The notes beneath the pieces are model-generated. The model was not told the origin of the DNA. It ran no database searches and saw nothing but the letters and a program-made list of their open reading frames with translations. From Pleurocapsa minor HA4230-MV1 (GTDB lineage: Bacteria; Cyanobacteriota; Cyanobacteriia; Cyanobacteriales; Xenococcaceae), in NCBI GenBank assembly GCA_019359095.1, contig JAHHHZ010000025.1, positions 124,001 to 188,000 of the forward strand: 64,000 bases of DNA, given 5' to 3'. Positions within the stretch are counted from its first letter, which is position 1. Every line of letters begins with the position of its first letter. Shown here piece by piece: positions 44,329-52,649 of this stretch. Position numbers and translations under genes: made by a program.

Positions 44329-44382
44329 ATGTCAGGACTAGTAAAAATTGAGATAACTGAATCGGCAGAAACTCTCAAATGT
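44329..44382 (+). pseudogene. possible IS630-type transposase N-terminal remnant
   Basis: An ATG at 44329 opens MSGLVKIEITESAETLK, which resembles the beginning of cyanobacterial IS630-family transposases (roughly MxGxxxIEIxESxExLK). The similarity stops after about 17 codons and the frame then runs antisense into the CHAT gene. No terminal inverted repeats were recognised. The call is from memory of the family pattern only. Confidence 0.35.
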
Positions 44383-44395
44383 TTCGTAGGAGTTA

Positions 44396-47011
44396 TTAAA
44401 GCCAATTGCCCAAAAGCACATAAGGGGCCCAATAAAACGGGTGTTTATACCAGCGATTGTGTAATAAGCTTAACTGAGCCTGGCGTAATGCTTCGGCTTT
44501 AGGTAGATGTTGCTCTGATAATTCTTGATAAAAACTACTCATCAGTTTAGCAGTGGCTCGATCGTTAACTGACCAGAGGGTTGCGAGGGTGCTTTTGGCT
44601 CCTGCTCTTACTGCCATTCCTGCCATTCCTAGTGCTGCCCGATTATCTCCTGTCGCTGTTTCACAGGCACTCAAAACCAGTAGCTCGATCGCATTTTTTA
44701 AATCGACATTTCTAGTCTGCAAAATACTACCTAACTCGTTAATATTAAGGCGATCGTCCCAAGTCAGCAAAAAGGTATCTTCCAGAGCAGAACTAAACTG
44801 TCCGTGGGTAGCAATATGGACAATGGGATAATCTGAGTCTTGAATTTCTTGTTTAAGTGCTGCACTAGTAAAATTTTGATTGACTAAAACTCGACTCTCA
44901 ATTCGCGATGTAATCTCTTTAAGCTCGGAATTGACATAATCTAATCCAGCAAAACCATCAACTCTTTCCGTCAAACCCGCAGCTATGGTTTTAAGTTTTA
45001 CTTGTTCTAAGGGACGAGGATTGAGTAGCTGTAGTCCAGGAGTTAGGGCAATACTATAGTCTTCGAGCAGATAATGTTGACCGTCGTAGAGTGCGCTTAG
45101 GGGAATATTGCGGAACGCACCATCGGGAACAAAGACCAAAGTTTTGAGGTTACTTTTAGTTAAATCATCAACAACGGGACGAATAATTAAGTCATATAGC
45201 TTTTGCGCTGAACGATAAAAATTACGCCGACTGCGAATTACTAGGTTATGACGAAACTGTTCAATAATTAACTCAAGCTGTTCTTGAGAGATTTTAGTGC
45301 TGTAGTGCTGGAGGGGTTGGTTCGGTAAACTGAGAATTACTTCTAGGCGATCGCTTAAAATAATCGGATAAATGACTGCTGCTTGGCGATCTAAGCGCTC
45401 GATATTAACTTCTTGAGTATCTAAACAGGCTTCGCGAAAAAAGTTATTCAGTTCGGCAACTTGCAGAGATTCCATAACTTCTCGAGCTTCTTCTAAATTT
45501 GCCTGACTAACGCTATTTCCTCGATCAGTTGCTAATAATAAACCCACTAGCTCTCGATAGACAGGTTCTACACTATTGCGAAAAGAAGACTGTACATCAG
45601 GGTTGCTCGCTACTAAATCTCGACTCAAAGACTTAAGTAATTCTACTGCCTGAGTATAATTAGCGATCGCCTGCTCGGACTGGCCTAAAGCCTGATTAAT
45701 TCTGCCTAGCTGCCATTGCCAGAGGTAGCTTACTTCGGGAGCATTAATACCTTGAGCGAGCATTAGAGCTGCTTGAGTATGTTGTTGGGCGTTATTCCAA
45801 TCTTTTAGTTCTGCTCGAATTTGTCCCTGTAATCCTAAACTATAGGACTGAGCCTTGGGATAAGCAATCGTCTCTGCTTGCTCGCTCGTGGCGACTAAAA
45901 ATTGCTCAAGATCTTTTACTCGACTATGGTTTAGCTTTGAATGTTGAGTTAGTTCGAGCCAACTATGAGCAAAATTGAGACGACGGTCAATATTAGCCCG
46001 ATTAACTGCTAATCTCGCCAACTCTGCCTGAATCTGAGGAATTAAGGACTTACTTTGTTGCCAACTAGGAGTTTCCAACGAGGTATTTAATTGAGCAAGA
46101 TAAATCTGGAGGAGTAAATCAGTTTGCACACAATTGTCTTGCTGCTGACAGGTTGCTAATCCTTGCTGATATAGTGCTAAAGCTTTTTCAGGCTGATTTT
46201 TATAAGTATTGCCCAGTAATAATAAAATTTTGCTCTGTTCATCCACATAATCCAAACGAGAAGCAATAGTTAAACTAGATTCTAAAACTTCTCGCGATCG
46301 CTTTAGCTCACCTACTAGTAGCAAAATATCGCCATAGCTTCTCAATCCTGCTATTTTAAGCTCAGAGTCAGGCTGTTCTACTAAAATGCTTTCTACCTCT
46401 GCCAGGGTTTTGAGAGCGCGTCGATAAAAGCCCAATTGCTTAAAAGCACTCGCCTGATTAATCAAAGTGCGAATTATGCCTAATTCATCTCCTACCTGCT
46501 GATAACTATCCTGAGCTTGTTTCCAAGTGGCGATCGCTTGTTCTGCTTCTCCCTGACTCAGCTGCAAGATTCCCTGGTTGTTTAATACCTGTGCTATGGC
46601 ACGAACTTGGCGATCGATACTCAGATTAGGGTCATTATACAGTAGCCTTAAACTAGCGTTGATATTGTCTGTTGCCTCTGACCAATTACTTAGCTGGCTT
46701 TGAGCTAGGGCTAAATTGCTCATGATTCTGGCACGACTCAAAGAATCTGTAGGCTCAGATATTTTAATTGCTTGCTGCCACGAATCTATTGACTGTTGAA
46801 ATTGAGAAATTGAATAGAAATATTTCCCCTGAATCTCAAGTTCAGCCACAGTTTTACTTTTAGTTTCGACTATCTGCTGAGAAGGGGGTGTTGTCGCCAA
46901 AACCGCAGAAATCTGATAAATCCTTTGAAAGTTAGGCAATAAACCGCTCGACAACCCTACTAATGCCAAAACCAACAGCAGCAAGTAACTTCGTCGAAGT
47001 TTAAAGGGCAT
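44396..47011 (-). CDS. TPR-CHAT protein
   Basis: This is an 871-residue protein. Residues 7-25 form a signal anchor (YLLLLVLALVGLSSGLL). About ten TPR-like helix pairs follow (residues 50-470), and residues 540-871 form a CHAT domain. The caspase-like dyad is visible: His736 in VHIATHGQFS and Cys783 in LVLSACETATG. LATLWSVND and HPFYWAPYVLLGNW complete the family pattern. CHAT proteases can be effectors activated by protein partners. Here the protein is membrane-anchored or exported with no obvious partner gene. Confidence 0.9.
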   Translation of the reverse strand: MPFKLRRSYLLLLVLALVGLSSGLLPNFQRIYQISAVLATTPPSQQIVETKSKTVAELEIQGKYFYSISQFQQSIDSWQQAIKISEPTDSLSRARIMSNLALAQSQLSNWSEATDNINASLRLLYNDPNLSIDRQVRAIAQVLNNQGILQLSQGEAEQAIATWKQAQDSYQQVGDELGIIRTLINQASAFKQLGFYRRALKTLAEVESILVEQPDSELKIAGLRSYGDILLLVGELKRSREVLESSLTIASRLDYVDEQSKILLLLGNTYKNQPEKALALYQQGLATCQQQDNCVQTDLLLQIYLAQLNTSLETPSWQQSKSLIPQIQAELARLAVNRANIDRRLNFAHSWLELTQHSKLNHSRVKDLEQFLVATSEQAETIAYPKAQSYSLGLQGQIRAELKDWNNAQQHTQAALMLAQGINAPEVSYLWQWQLGRINQALGQSEQAIANYTQAVELLKSLSRDLVASNPDVQSSFRNSVEPVYRELVGLLLATDRGNSVSQANLEEAREVMESLQVAELNNFFREACLDTQEVNIERLDRQAAVIYPIILSDRLEVILSLPNQPLQHYSTKISQEQLELIIEQFRHNLVIRSRRNFYRSAQKLYDLIIRPVVDDLTKSNLKTLVFVPDGAFRNIPLSALYDGQHYLLEDYSIALTPGLQLLNPRPLEQVKLKTIAAGLTERVDGFAGLDYVNSELKEITSRIESRVLVNQNFTSAALKQEIQDSDYPIVHIATHGQFSSALEDTFLLTWDDRLNINELGSILQTRNVDLKNAIELLVLSACETATGDNRAALGMAGMAVRAGAKSTLATLWSVNDRATAKLMSSFYQELSEQHLPKAEALRQAQLSLLHNRWYKHPFYWAPYVLLGNWL

Positions 47012-47142
47012 AGAAATATCAATTGAAAATTTATCATTAGCAATAGAATGCCCACTTACTCATTTGTAGTTACCAAAATCAGTAATACTAAATCCTGTTG
47101 GTATACAACATTTAAAAGTTGAGCAAAGGTAATGGGCATTGG

Positions 47143-47172
47143 TGACAAGTTAAGCTTGAAAGCTAGTTGTCA
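47143..47172. terminator. imperfect hairpin after the PfkB gene
   Basis: TGACAA and TTGTCA arms, with AGCTT/AAGCT inside, form an imperfect stem 24 bp beyond the kinase stop. The 17-bp ATTGGTGACAAGTTAAG at its left (47138-47154) recurs exactly at 57354-57370, so it may instead be the end of a mobile element. Confidence 0.35.
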
Positions 47173-47196
47173 AGAGGGAAAAGGAGATAAACAAAA

Positions 47197-48054
47197 TTAT
47201 TGTCCAAGCCAGCTTCTAGTACCAAAGGATAGACAAGAGCGACTAGCGATATTTGCTGCTAACTTCAAAGCAGTAGGGAAATCCTCTTGCAGAATATAAT
47301 GACAAAATGCGCCATGAAAAATGTCCCCTGCGCCTAACGTGTCCACAGGTTTAATTGTCGGGACAGAGATAGCAGAATTGTTTCCTCGCTCTCGATATCT
47401 AATGGCTTGCTCCCCTTGAGTGATGGCGATATATTGAATGCCACTATCTTGTAAAAAATCAAACACATCTTCTGTCTGCTGGCATTGAGTCGGATAAAAG
47501 TTAGCCGAACAGATAGCGTAGTCTACCCAGGAAAGTAATTCTTCTAATCTTGGCTTCCAGCTACCACCATCAAGGATAACGGGAATTTGCTTGCTTTTCG
47601 CGATCGCCGCCACTTTCAAACTCACCTCTAGTTGATGTCCATCCAGTAAAACCAGATCGATATTAGCCAACAGATCGGGTGTAACTATTTCAGAGTTAGC
47701 TTGAGATTTTATGGCATTGAGGGAAATAATTGCCCGCTCTCCCGTAGCTGCGGTGACAACGATTGAGGAAACAGGAGGAGTGTCGCTCTTGTCTGGAATC
47801 AGATCTATGGTAGCAACACCCTGTTGCGAGAGGTCGCTTTTGATTAATTCCGTTAGAGGATGTTTACCTAGCACAGACAGTAATTGAGCTTGATTACCAA
47901 AATAGTTAAAAGCAACGGCAGCATTGGTTGCTGGGCCTCCTGCTACAGTGAGATAGTCCTGCGCTACTACTTTTTGGTTTGCTTGTAGAGGGCGATCGCT
48001 TAAGTAAATAAAATCTAAGGTGGTTAAACCAACAAATAACCCTCGATATGTCAT
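47197..48054 (-). CDS. PfkB-family sugar kinase
   Basis: This 285-residue ribokinase-like protein has the N-terminal signature VAGGPATNAAVAFNYFGNQAQLLSVLG and the catalytic C-terminal DTLGAGDIFHGAFCHYIL with the general-base Asp. The middle holds the usual alpha/beta Rossmann-like core (IPVILDGGSWKP). The family phosphorylates sugars, nucleosides or other small alcohols with ATP; the substrate is not predictable. It is convergent with nothing and lies just downstream of the expansin-like gene on the same strand, 115 bp apart. Confidence 0.88.
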   Translation of the reverse strand: MTYRGLFVGLTTLDFIYLSDRPLQANQKVVAQDYLTVAGGPATNAAVAFNYFGNQAQLLSVLGKHPLTELIKSDLSQQGVATIDLIPDKSDTPPVSSIVVTAATGERAIISLNAIKSQANSEIVTPDLLANIDLVLLDGHQLEVSLKVAAIAKSKQIPVILDGGSWKPRLEELLSWVDYAICSANFYPTQCQQTEDVFDFLQDSGIQYIAITQGEQAIRYRERGNNSAISVPTIKPVDTLGAGDIFHGAFCHYILQEDFPTALKLAANIASRSCLSFGTRSWLGQ

Positions 48055-48169
48055 ATGCAGTTGAGTTTAGAGCTAGCTGCTGATAATTAACTAGTAAATA
48101 TTAGTCAGGTAACAAACTTTATTTTACAGCGATCGCCCATTTTAGCGAGCATTGAGGTTTTATCGCTGC

Positions 48170-48901
48170 TTAGACAAGATCAAATTGCTCACCTGTAATC
48201 ACATCATCACTGCTGCCGCTAGTAAGATTAATATCGTCTAAAGTAACTTGTTGTCCAAAAATATCTGTTACCACCAAATCTTGCGCTCCCGATAGATCAG
48301 AGCCAGTACTCAACACAAAACGATTATCAGATCCACGCTCTAAAGGAATTATACTGCCATCTTCTTCCAGTAAATCGACGCTTTCCACTGGATTGCGATG
48401 ATTATTCAGTCTTATTGCTCCATAATAGGGATTAGATTCAGGAATTCCCTCAACTACAATACCTTGACCGATGCTGTAACCATAAGGAGTGACAAAACTG
48501 TCATCGGGACTAACTAATTTGTATTCAATATCTACTACCCCGTCAATAGGATCGGCAACTTCAAAAAAGGCTTCTGCACTCAGATCTAAGCCATCAGCCC
48601 GTTCGTATAATAGATCCGAAACTTGAACTATAATCGGAGCAGCGCCTTCTGCTTGTTTAGGGCCAGATACTTCCAAAAAAGCACCACTAGCTTCAGATCC
48701 ATTCCACTGGACATTATTAATTGCGGTAATACCTGCTAATGCATCTCCAGAAAGAACATCATAGCCAGAATTGCCTTTTCCACCAGCAGGGTTAGCCGCA
48801 TCGTAGAAGGTTGCTCTTCCTTGATAGGTCTGACCTGATTCTAGCTCTGGGCTTATATTAACGTCGATTGGTTGTTGAACGTTGGGTACTACTGCTTGCA
48901 T
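48170..48901 (-). CDS. expansin-like protein (DPBB plus CBM63-like) with RTX-like tail
   Basis: This is a 243-residue two-domain protein. Residues 22-130 resemble the double-psi beta-barrel of bacterial expansins (YQGRATFYD; AITAINNVQWNG; GAFLEVSGPK; VSDLLYERADGLDLSAEAF), keeping the key aspartates Asp96 and Asp106 (the LDLS Asp, equivalent to the essential one in Bacillus EXLX1). Residues 138-222 resemble the C-terminal beta-sandwich (YYGAIRLNNHRNPV; FVLSTG; LVVTDIFGQQV), with Tyr159-Tyr160 where EXLX1 has two Trp. No signal peptide. The end SSDDVITGEQFDLV resembles RTX/type I secretion tails. Expansins loosen cellulose-rich walls without cutting; the target here is unknown. Confidence 0.72.
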   Translation of the reverse strand: MQAVVPNVQQPIDVNISPELESGQTYQGRATFYDAANPAGGKGNSGYDVLSGDALAGITAINNVQWNGSEASGAFLEVSGPKQAEGAAPIIVQVSDLLYERADGLDLSAEAFFEVADPIDGVVDIEYKLVSPDDSFVTPYGYSIGQGIVVEGIPESNPYYGAIRLNNHRNPVESVDLLEEDGSIIPLERGSDNRFVLSTGSDLSGAQDLVVTDIFGQQVTLDDINLTSGSSDDVITGEQFDLV

Positions 48902-49149
48902 GTCGTTAAATTCTCATGATGAGGTGTAACGATCCACATCTAAATACCTAAGAAACTGCCAAGTAACCTTAAGTTGTTTTCTGTAAATCGTCAACCAATT
49001 TATATTGCTCAATAGTTTTAAGCTTCTGGACACTATCAAAATGAGGTAAATTTTCGGTTAAGGTGTTTAGATAAAGTATTTAATATTAGCGATTAAACCT
49101 GTCTCATAGCCTGGGTTCAACACCAGTATTTCTTTCTTTTTCTCAGTTC

Positions 49150-49188
49150 AAAAAATAAGCGAGGATCTCACTAACAGTGTCCTCGCTT
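49150..49188 (-). terminator. rho-independent terminator of the phosphohexomutase gene
   Basis: Arms AAGCGAGGA (49157-49165) and TCCTCGCTT (49180-49188) are perfect complements with an inner CACT/AGTG. On the minus strand the hairpin is followed by ATTTTTT, so it ends transcripts coming from the gene at 49320-50759. Confidence 0.8.
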
Positions 49189-49214
49189 GGTAAAATTTAC
49201 TGTGAAAATTTGAA

Positions 49215-49278
49215 AAGCTATCAGCTATCAGCTCTTAGCTCTTAGCTTTTAATTAATCATTACCCATTACCCATTACT
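49215..49278. repeat. heptamer tandem repeats (AGCTATC/TTAGCTC and ACCCATT)
   Basis: Five degenerate 7-bp units (AGCTATC then AGCTCTT) are followed by three ACCCATT units. Both arrays lie just past the phosphohexomutase stop. Confidence 0.75.
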
Positions 49279-49319
49279 TCGACTAATGTGTTTACTCAAT
49301 TGAAACCTGCTTTAATTAG

Positions 49320-50759
49320 CTATGAATTTGCCCAATCTTTTGCCCATTCAAGAACCTTGTGTACCTCTGGCATCGTGGTAGCTTGACAATAAAGACGCAA
49401 TACAGGTTCAGTACCACTAAAGCGAATTAGCAACCAAGTATTGTCATCCATTCTAAACTTGTAACCATCAACATCAAGACAGTCGATTACGGGCATTCCT
49501 GCTACTTCTTTGGGAGTCTCGTGTTGCAAACGTGCCAATAACTTAGCGCGGACTTCCATATTAGCTAGGGGGAGATCGATGCGATCGTAGTGTGCGGTAA
49601 AATCGGTTTTTTGCTGTAATCGTCTGTAGATTGTGCCTAACTCTTCTCCCGACTGAACTACCGCTTCGAGGACGTATAAAGCGGATAACAGGGCATCACG
49701 TTCGGGTATATGGGTACCGTAACCAATACCACCTGATTCCTCCCCGCCGATCATGACTTGGGCCTGAAGCATTCGATCGCCAATATATTTATAGCCTATT
49801 GGCGTTTCATACACCGATCGCCCATAGGATTTAGCTAAACGAGGAATTAAATCTGAACCACTGACGGTTTTGACGATCTCCCCTGTAAAGCCTTTGCGTT
49901 CTGCTAGATGCTCAATCAAAATAGGAATTAATACTTGCGAACTTAAGAAATTCCCTGCTGCATCAGCCCCAGCAATGCGATCGCTATCTCCATCAAATAC
50001 TAATCCCACCCGCAGACTATTAGGATAATCTTGCTCTCCTGCTTTGAGCGCCTGGAAAAAATCAGGCAGATATTTCGGGAGGGGTTCGGGTGCGCCACCA
50101 CCAAATAAAGGATCGCGATCGCTGTTGATTTCTTCTACAGGACACCCTAACAGTCGTTCTAACCCCGTAGCTGCTGCACCGTGCATGACATCTACGTAGA
50201 CTTTGAGTCGCTCGGCAAGAATGGCATTTTTAATCGCTGCAATATCAACTTTTTGCTGCAACCCCTGACAATAACTTGCCCAGGGGTCAAACATTTCTAG
50301 CTTACCTGGCCGATCGGCGGTCGGCAAAGATTGACCCAGTTTTGCTTCGATCTGTTCGGTAATTTCTGGCGGAACAGAGCCACCAAAAGCACTCTTAACT
50401 TTTAATCCTAAATATGAGGCAGGGTTATGGGATGCTGTCAAAACAATCGCACCCAAGGCATGATGAGCTTTCGCTGCCCAACTAAAAGCAGGAGTGGGGG
50501 CAAAACACTCTGATAACAAAACATCAAATCCCGCTTCTTGAATTACTGTTGCAGTTAATTTAGCAAAATCTTCTGCCATAAAACGGCGATCGTAACCCAC
50601 AATCACAGTCCGATTATTAGCGATATCTCCGTAGTTATCTGCCAAAACTTGAGCTGCCAGAGGTGCTAGCATGGCAACGCGTTCAAAGGTAAAGTCAGCC
50701 GCAATCACTCCACGCCAACCATCTGTACCAAACTTGATGGGATTAACAGTAAAAGACAT
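49320..50759 (-). CDS. phosphoglucomutase/phosphomannomutase family protein
   Basis: This 479-residue alpha-D-phosphohexomutase has the start PIKFGTDGWRGVIAADFTFERV, the phosphoserine loop VLTASHNPASYLGLKVKS, the metal site DGDSDRIAGAD, the sugar-binding GEESGGIGYGTHIPERD and the phosphate site RFSGTEPVLRLYC. All four domains are present. It interconverts phosphohexoses, probably glucose or mannose 1- and 6-phosphates; cyanobacteria carry this type (the slr1334 type of Synechocystis) beside the larger Pgm. Which sugar it prefers cannot be decided here. Confidence 0.9.
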   Translation of the reverse strand: MSFTVNPIKFGTDGWRGVIAADFTFERVAMLAPLAAQVLADNYGDIANNRTVIVGYDRRFMAEDFAKLTATVIQEAGFDVLLSECFAPTPAFSWAAKAHHALGAIVLTASHNPASYLGLKVKSAFGGSVPPEITEQIEAKLGQSLPTADRPGKLEMFDPWASYCQGLQQKVDIAAIKNAILAERLKVYVDVMHGAAATGLERLLGCPVEEINSDRDPLFGGGAPEPLPKYLPDFFQALKAGEQDYPNSLRVGLVFDGDSDRIAGADAAGNFLSSQVLIPILIEHLAERKGFTGEIVKTVSGSDLIPRLAKSYGRSVYETPIGYKYIGDRMLQAQVMIGGEESGGIGYGTHIPERDALLSALYVLEAVVQSGEELGTIYRRLQQKTDFTAHYDRIDLPLANMEVRAKLLARLQHETPKEVAGMPVIDCLDVDGYKFRMDDNTWLLIRFSGTEPVLRLYCQATTMPEVHKVLEWAKDWANS

Positions 50760-50969
50760 AGAACTAAAAATTTAGTAACTTTGGAAATAACACCTTCCAG
50801 ATTAACTGTTTCTCTAGGGTTTGAAAACCAAAAAGTTATCTAAATTGGGATGACAATTACGCGCAAATATAACTGCATGACTGTAAGTTTTGCCTATAGT
50901 CGATCTGCTTGATTAAACTAAAGATTAAATAGTTTATGGCTTGCGGTATAAATTTTACGAAGATTTGCT

Positions 50970-51329
50970 CTAATACTCTTTCGATTCCAGCTGTTGTTCA
51001 ATATTGCTGTCGCTCATGGTAGAAGTTGGAAATTCGCCAGCCTTTAAATTTTTCAATAAATCTCTTAATCTCATACGTTCAATATAAGGCCAGCCACCTT
51101 TTTCTTCTATATCTTTAACAAATTGATATAAATCATTGCGCGTTTGCGGTAAGGCTGATTCAAAATAATTCACCCTAATTTGACGATGAATCTCCTCTAA
51201 ATCTCGTAGCAATGATAATAAGAAGAGGCTGTCATGCTGATTTTCCTTTGCTAAGGCACAAAGATCTTGAGCTGTGTCCGTTAATAAGCTCACTGAATTG
51301 ATTGCGTTAATGTCTTGATCTTGAGTCAT
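50970..51329 (-). CDS. small helical cyanobacterial protein of unknown function
   Basis: This is a 119-residue, mostly helical protein (SLLTDTAQDLCALAKENQHDSLFLLSLLRDLEEIHRQIRVNYFESALPQTRNDLYQFVKDIEEKGGWPYIERMRLRDLL). I recall similar conserved hypothetical proteins in cyanobacteria, but no function. The ATG at 51329 is preferred over a TTG at 51338. It is divergent from psbO. Confidence 0.6.
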   Translation of the reverse strand: MTQDQDINAINSVSLLTDTAQDLCALAKENQHDSLFLLSLLRDLEEIHRQIRVNYFESALPQTRNDLYQFVKDIEEKGGWPYIERMRLRDLLKNLKAGEFPTSTMSDSNIEQQLESKEY

Positions 51330-51576
51330 GTACCCCAAATAAGCCTAAAAATGAACTTTGTCTACATTTATATGAAATTTACACTAATCTTAAACTGATT
51401 ACAGAACAGTTGTTACCAAATTGAACGGGTTGTTCAACAGAATATTTTTGGGCGATCGGCTGATTATGTAGTCCTTCTTTGGTAGAGTAGATAGCATCTA
51501 TAAAAATGGCTATTTTACTAAGAACAGCCTATTTGCAGCATCTTTCGCGCTTGATGTTAAATTTAAAATTGACAAA

Positions 51577-52416
51577 ATGAAGTTGATTATGAGAAACCGT
51601 TCAATTATTGCTTGTTTCCTAGCATTATGTTTAGGAGTACTAACAGCCTGTAGTAATTCTAGTGATGTCAGTAGAAATGAGCTGACCTATGACGATATTG
51701 TCAATACTGGAATTGCCAACACTTGCCTAGAGTTGCCTGATAGTAGCCGTGGCACTATTGCTATAGAATCAGGTAAAAAATATGCTATTCGCGATTTGTG
51801 TATAGAACCTAGAGAATATTTCGTTAAAGAAGAACCCGTTAGCAAACGTCAAAAAGCTGAATACATCCAAGGTAAATTATTGACTAGGTATACTTCTAGT
51901 CTCGACCAGATCCAAGGAGCTATTGACACTAATTCTGATGGAACTTTAACCTTTACTGAAATTGATGGGATTGATTTCCAGCCTGCTACCGTTTTGTTAC
52001 CTGGTGGAAAAGAAGTTCCCTTCATGTTTACAATCAAGCAATTCCAAGGAACTACTACAGCCAGTGCAGACAGTATTAATACCTCAACTGACTTTAAAGG
52101 TGAATTTGATGTCCCCTCCTATCGTGGACAAGTATTCCTCGATCCTAAAGGGCGTAGCCTTGCTAGTGGTTATGATAATGCTGTAGCTTTGCCTGGATTA
52201 GCTGATGATCAACGATTCTCTAACGCTAATGTTAAAGAGTTTGTTTCTCGTAAAGGCAAAATGTCTCTTAATGTCACTAAAATTGATGGTGACACAGGAG
52301 AAATTGCTGGAGTATTTGAAAGCGAGCAGCCTTCGGCGACTGACTTAGGTGCAGAAGAACCAGAAGAAGTTAAAGTTCGCGGTATTTTCTATGGCAGAGT
52401 TGTCTCTAACGCCTAA
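51577..52416 (+). CDS. psbO: photosystem II manganese-stabilising protein PsbO
   Basis: This 279-residue protein has a signal peptide with the lipobox-like LTAC (residues 23-26). The mature PsbO beta-barrel shows LTYDDIVNTGIANTCLELPDSSRGTIAIESGKKYAIRDLCIEPREYFVKEE, with two cysteines that form the conserved disulfide. GTTTASADSINTSTDFKGEFDVPSYRG and the C-terminal KVRGIFYGRVV are diagnostic. It stabilises the manganese cluster on the lumenal face of photosystem II. The ATG at 51589 is a second possible start. A GGGGCA-GA-TGCCCC terminator follows. Confidence 0.98.
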   Translation: MKLIMRNRSIIACFLALCLGVLTACSNSSDVSRNELTYDDIVNTGIANTCLELPDSSRGTIAIESGKKYAIRDLCIEPREYFVKEEPVSKRQKAEYIQGKLLTRYTSSLDQIQGAIDTNSDGTLTFTEIDGIDFQPATVLLPGGKEVPFMFTIKQFQGTTTASADSINTSTDFKGEFDVPSYRGQVFLDPKGRSLASGYDNAVALPGLADDQRFSNANVKEFVSRKGKMSLNVTKIDGDTGEIAGVFESEQPSATDLGAEEPEEVKVRGIFYGRVVSNA

Positions 52417-52482
52417 GAAATAAATTTAATTTACTCAAAAATATTTAGCTGAGAATAAATAAATTACAAATTGATCTTACGA

Positions 52483-52504
52483 GGGGCAGATGCCCCTTTT
52501 TTTG
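52483..52504 (+). terminator. rho-independent terminator of psbO
   Basis: GGGGCA (52483-52488), two bases, TGCCCC (52491-52496) and eight T form a compact terminator 66 bp after the psbO stop. Confidence 0.88.
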
Positions 52505-52649
52505 TCTCGATTTTTTGTCTCGATCGCCTCTTTTAATTACCTAAACTTTTCGGTTGAGTAAAACACCAATGATCGATCGACAATTAAGCCTTTTTACCTA
52601 CTGATTGATCTAAGATCAAACATAATAGAATTTTTAAGCTACTCGTTTT

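Larger units (their letters stand above)
48902..49319. other. spacer with terminator and heptamer arrays
   Basis: The 418-bp gene-free stretch holds a strong hairpin (49157-49188) serving the upstream phosphohexomutase, TTAGCTC-type heptamers at 49215-49250 and ACCCATT heptamers at 49256-49278. Nothing that resembles a gene was seen. Confidence 0.65.

Noticed and set aside
44396-47011. CHAT protein as part of a defence island with the Phd/PIN module.
   Set aside because: Genes between them are ordinary efflux genes, and there is no gasdermin, Cas or NLR-like partner.
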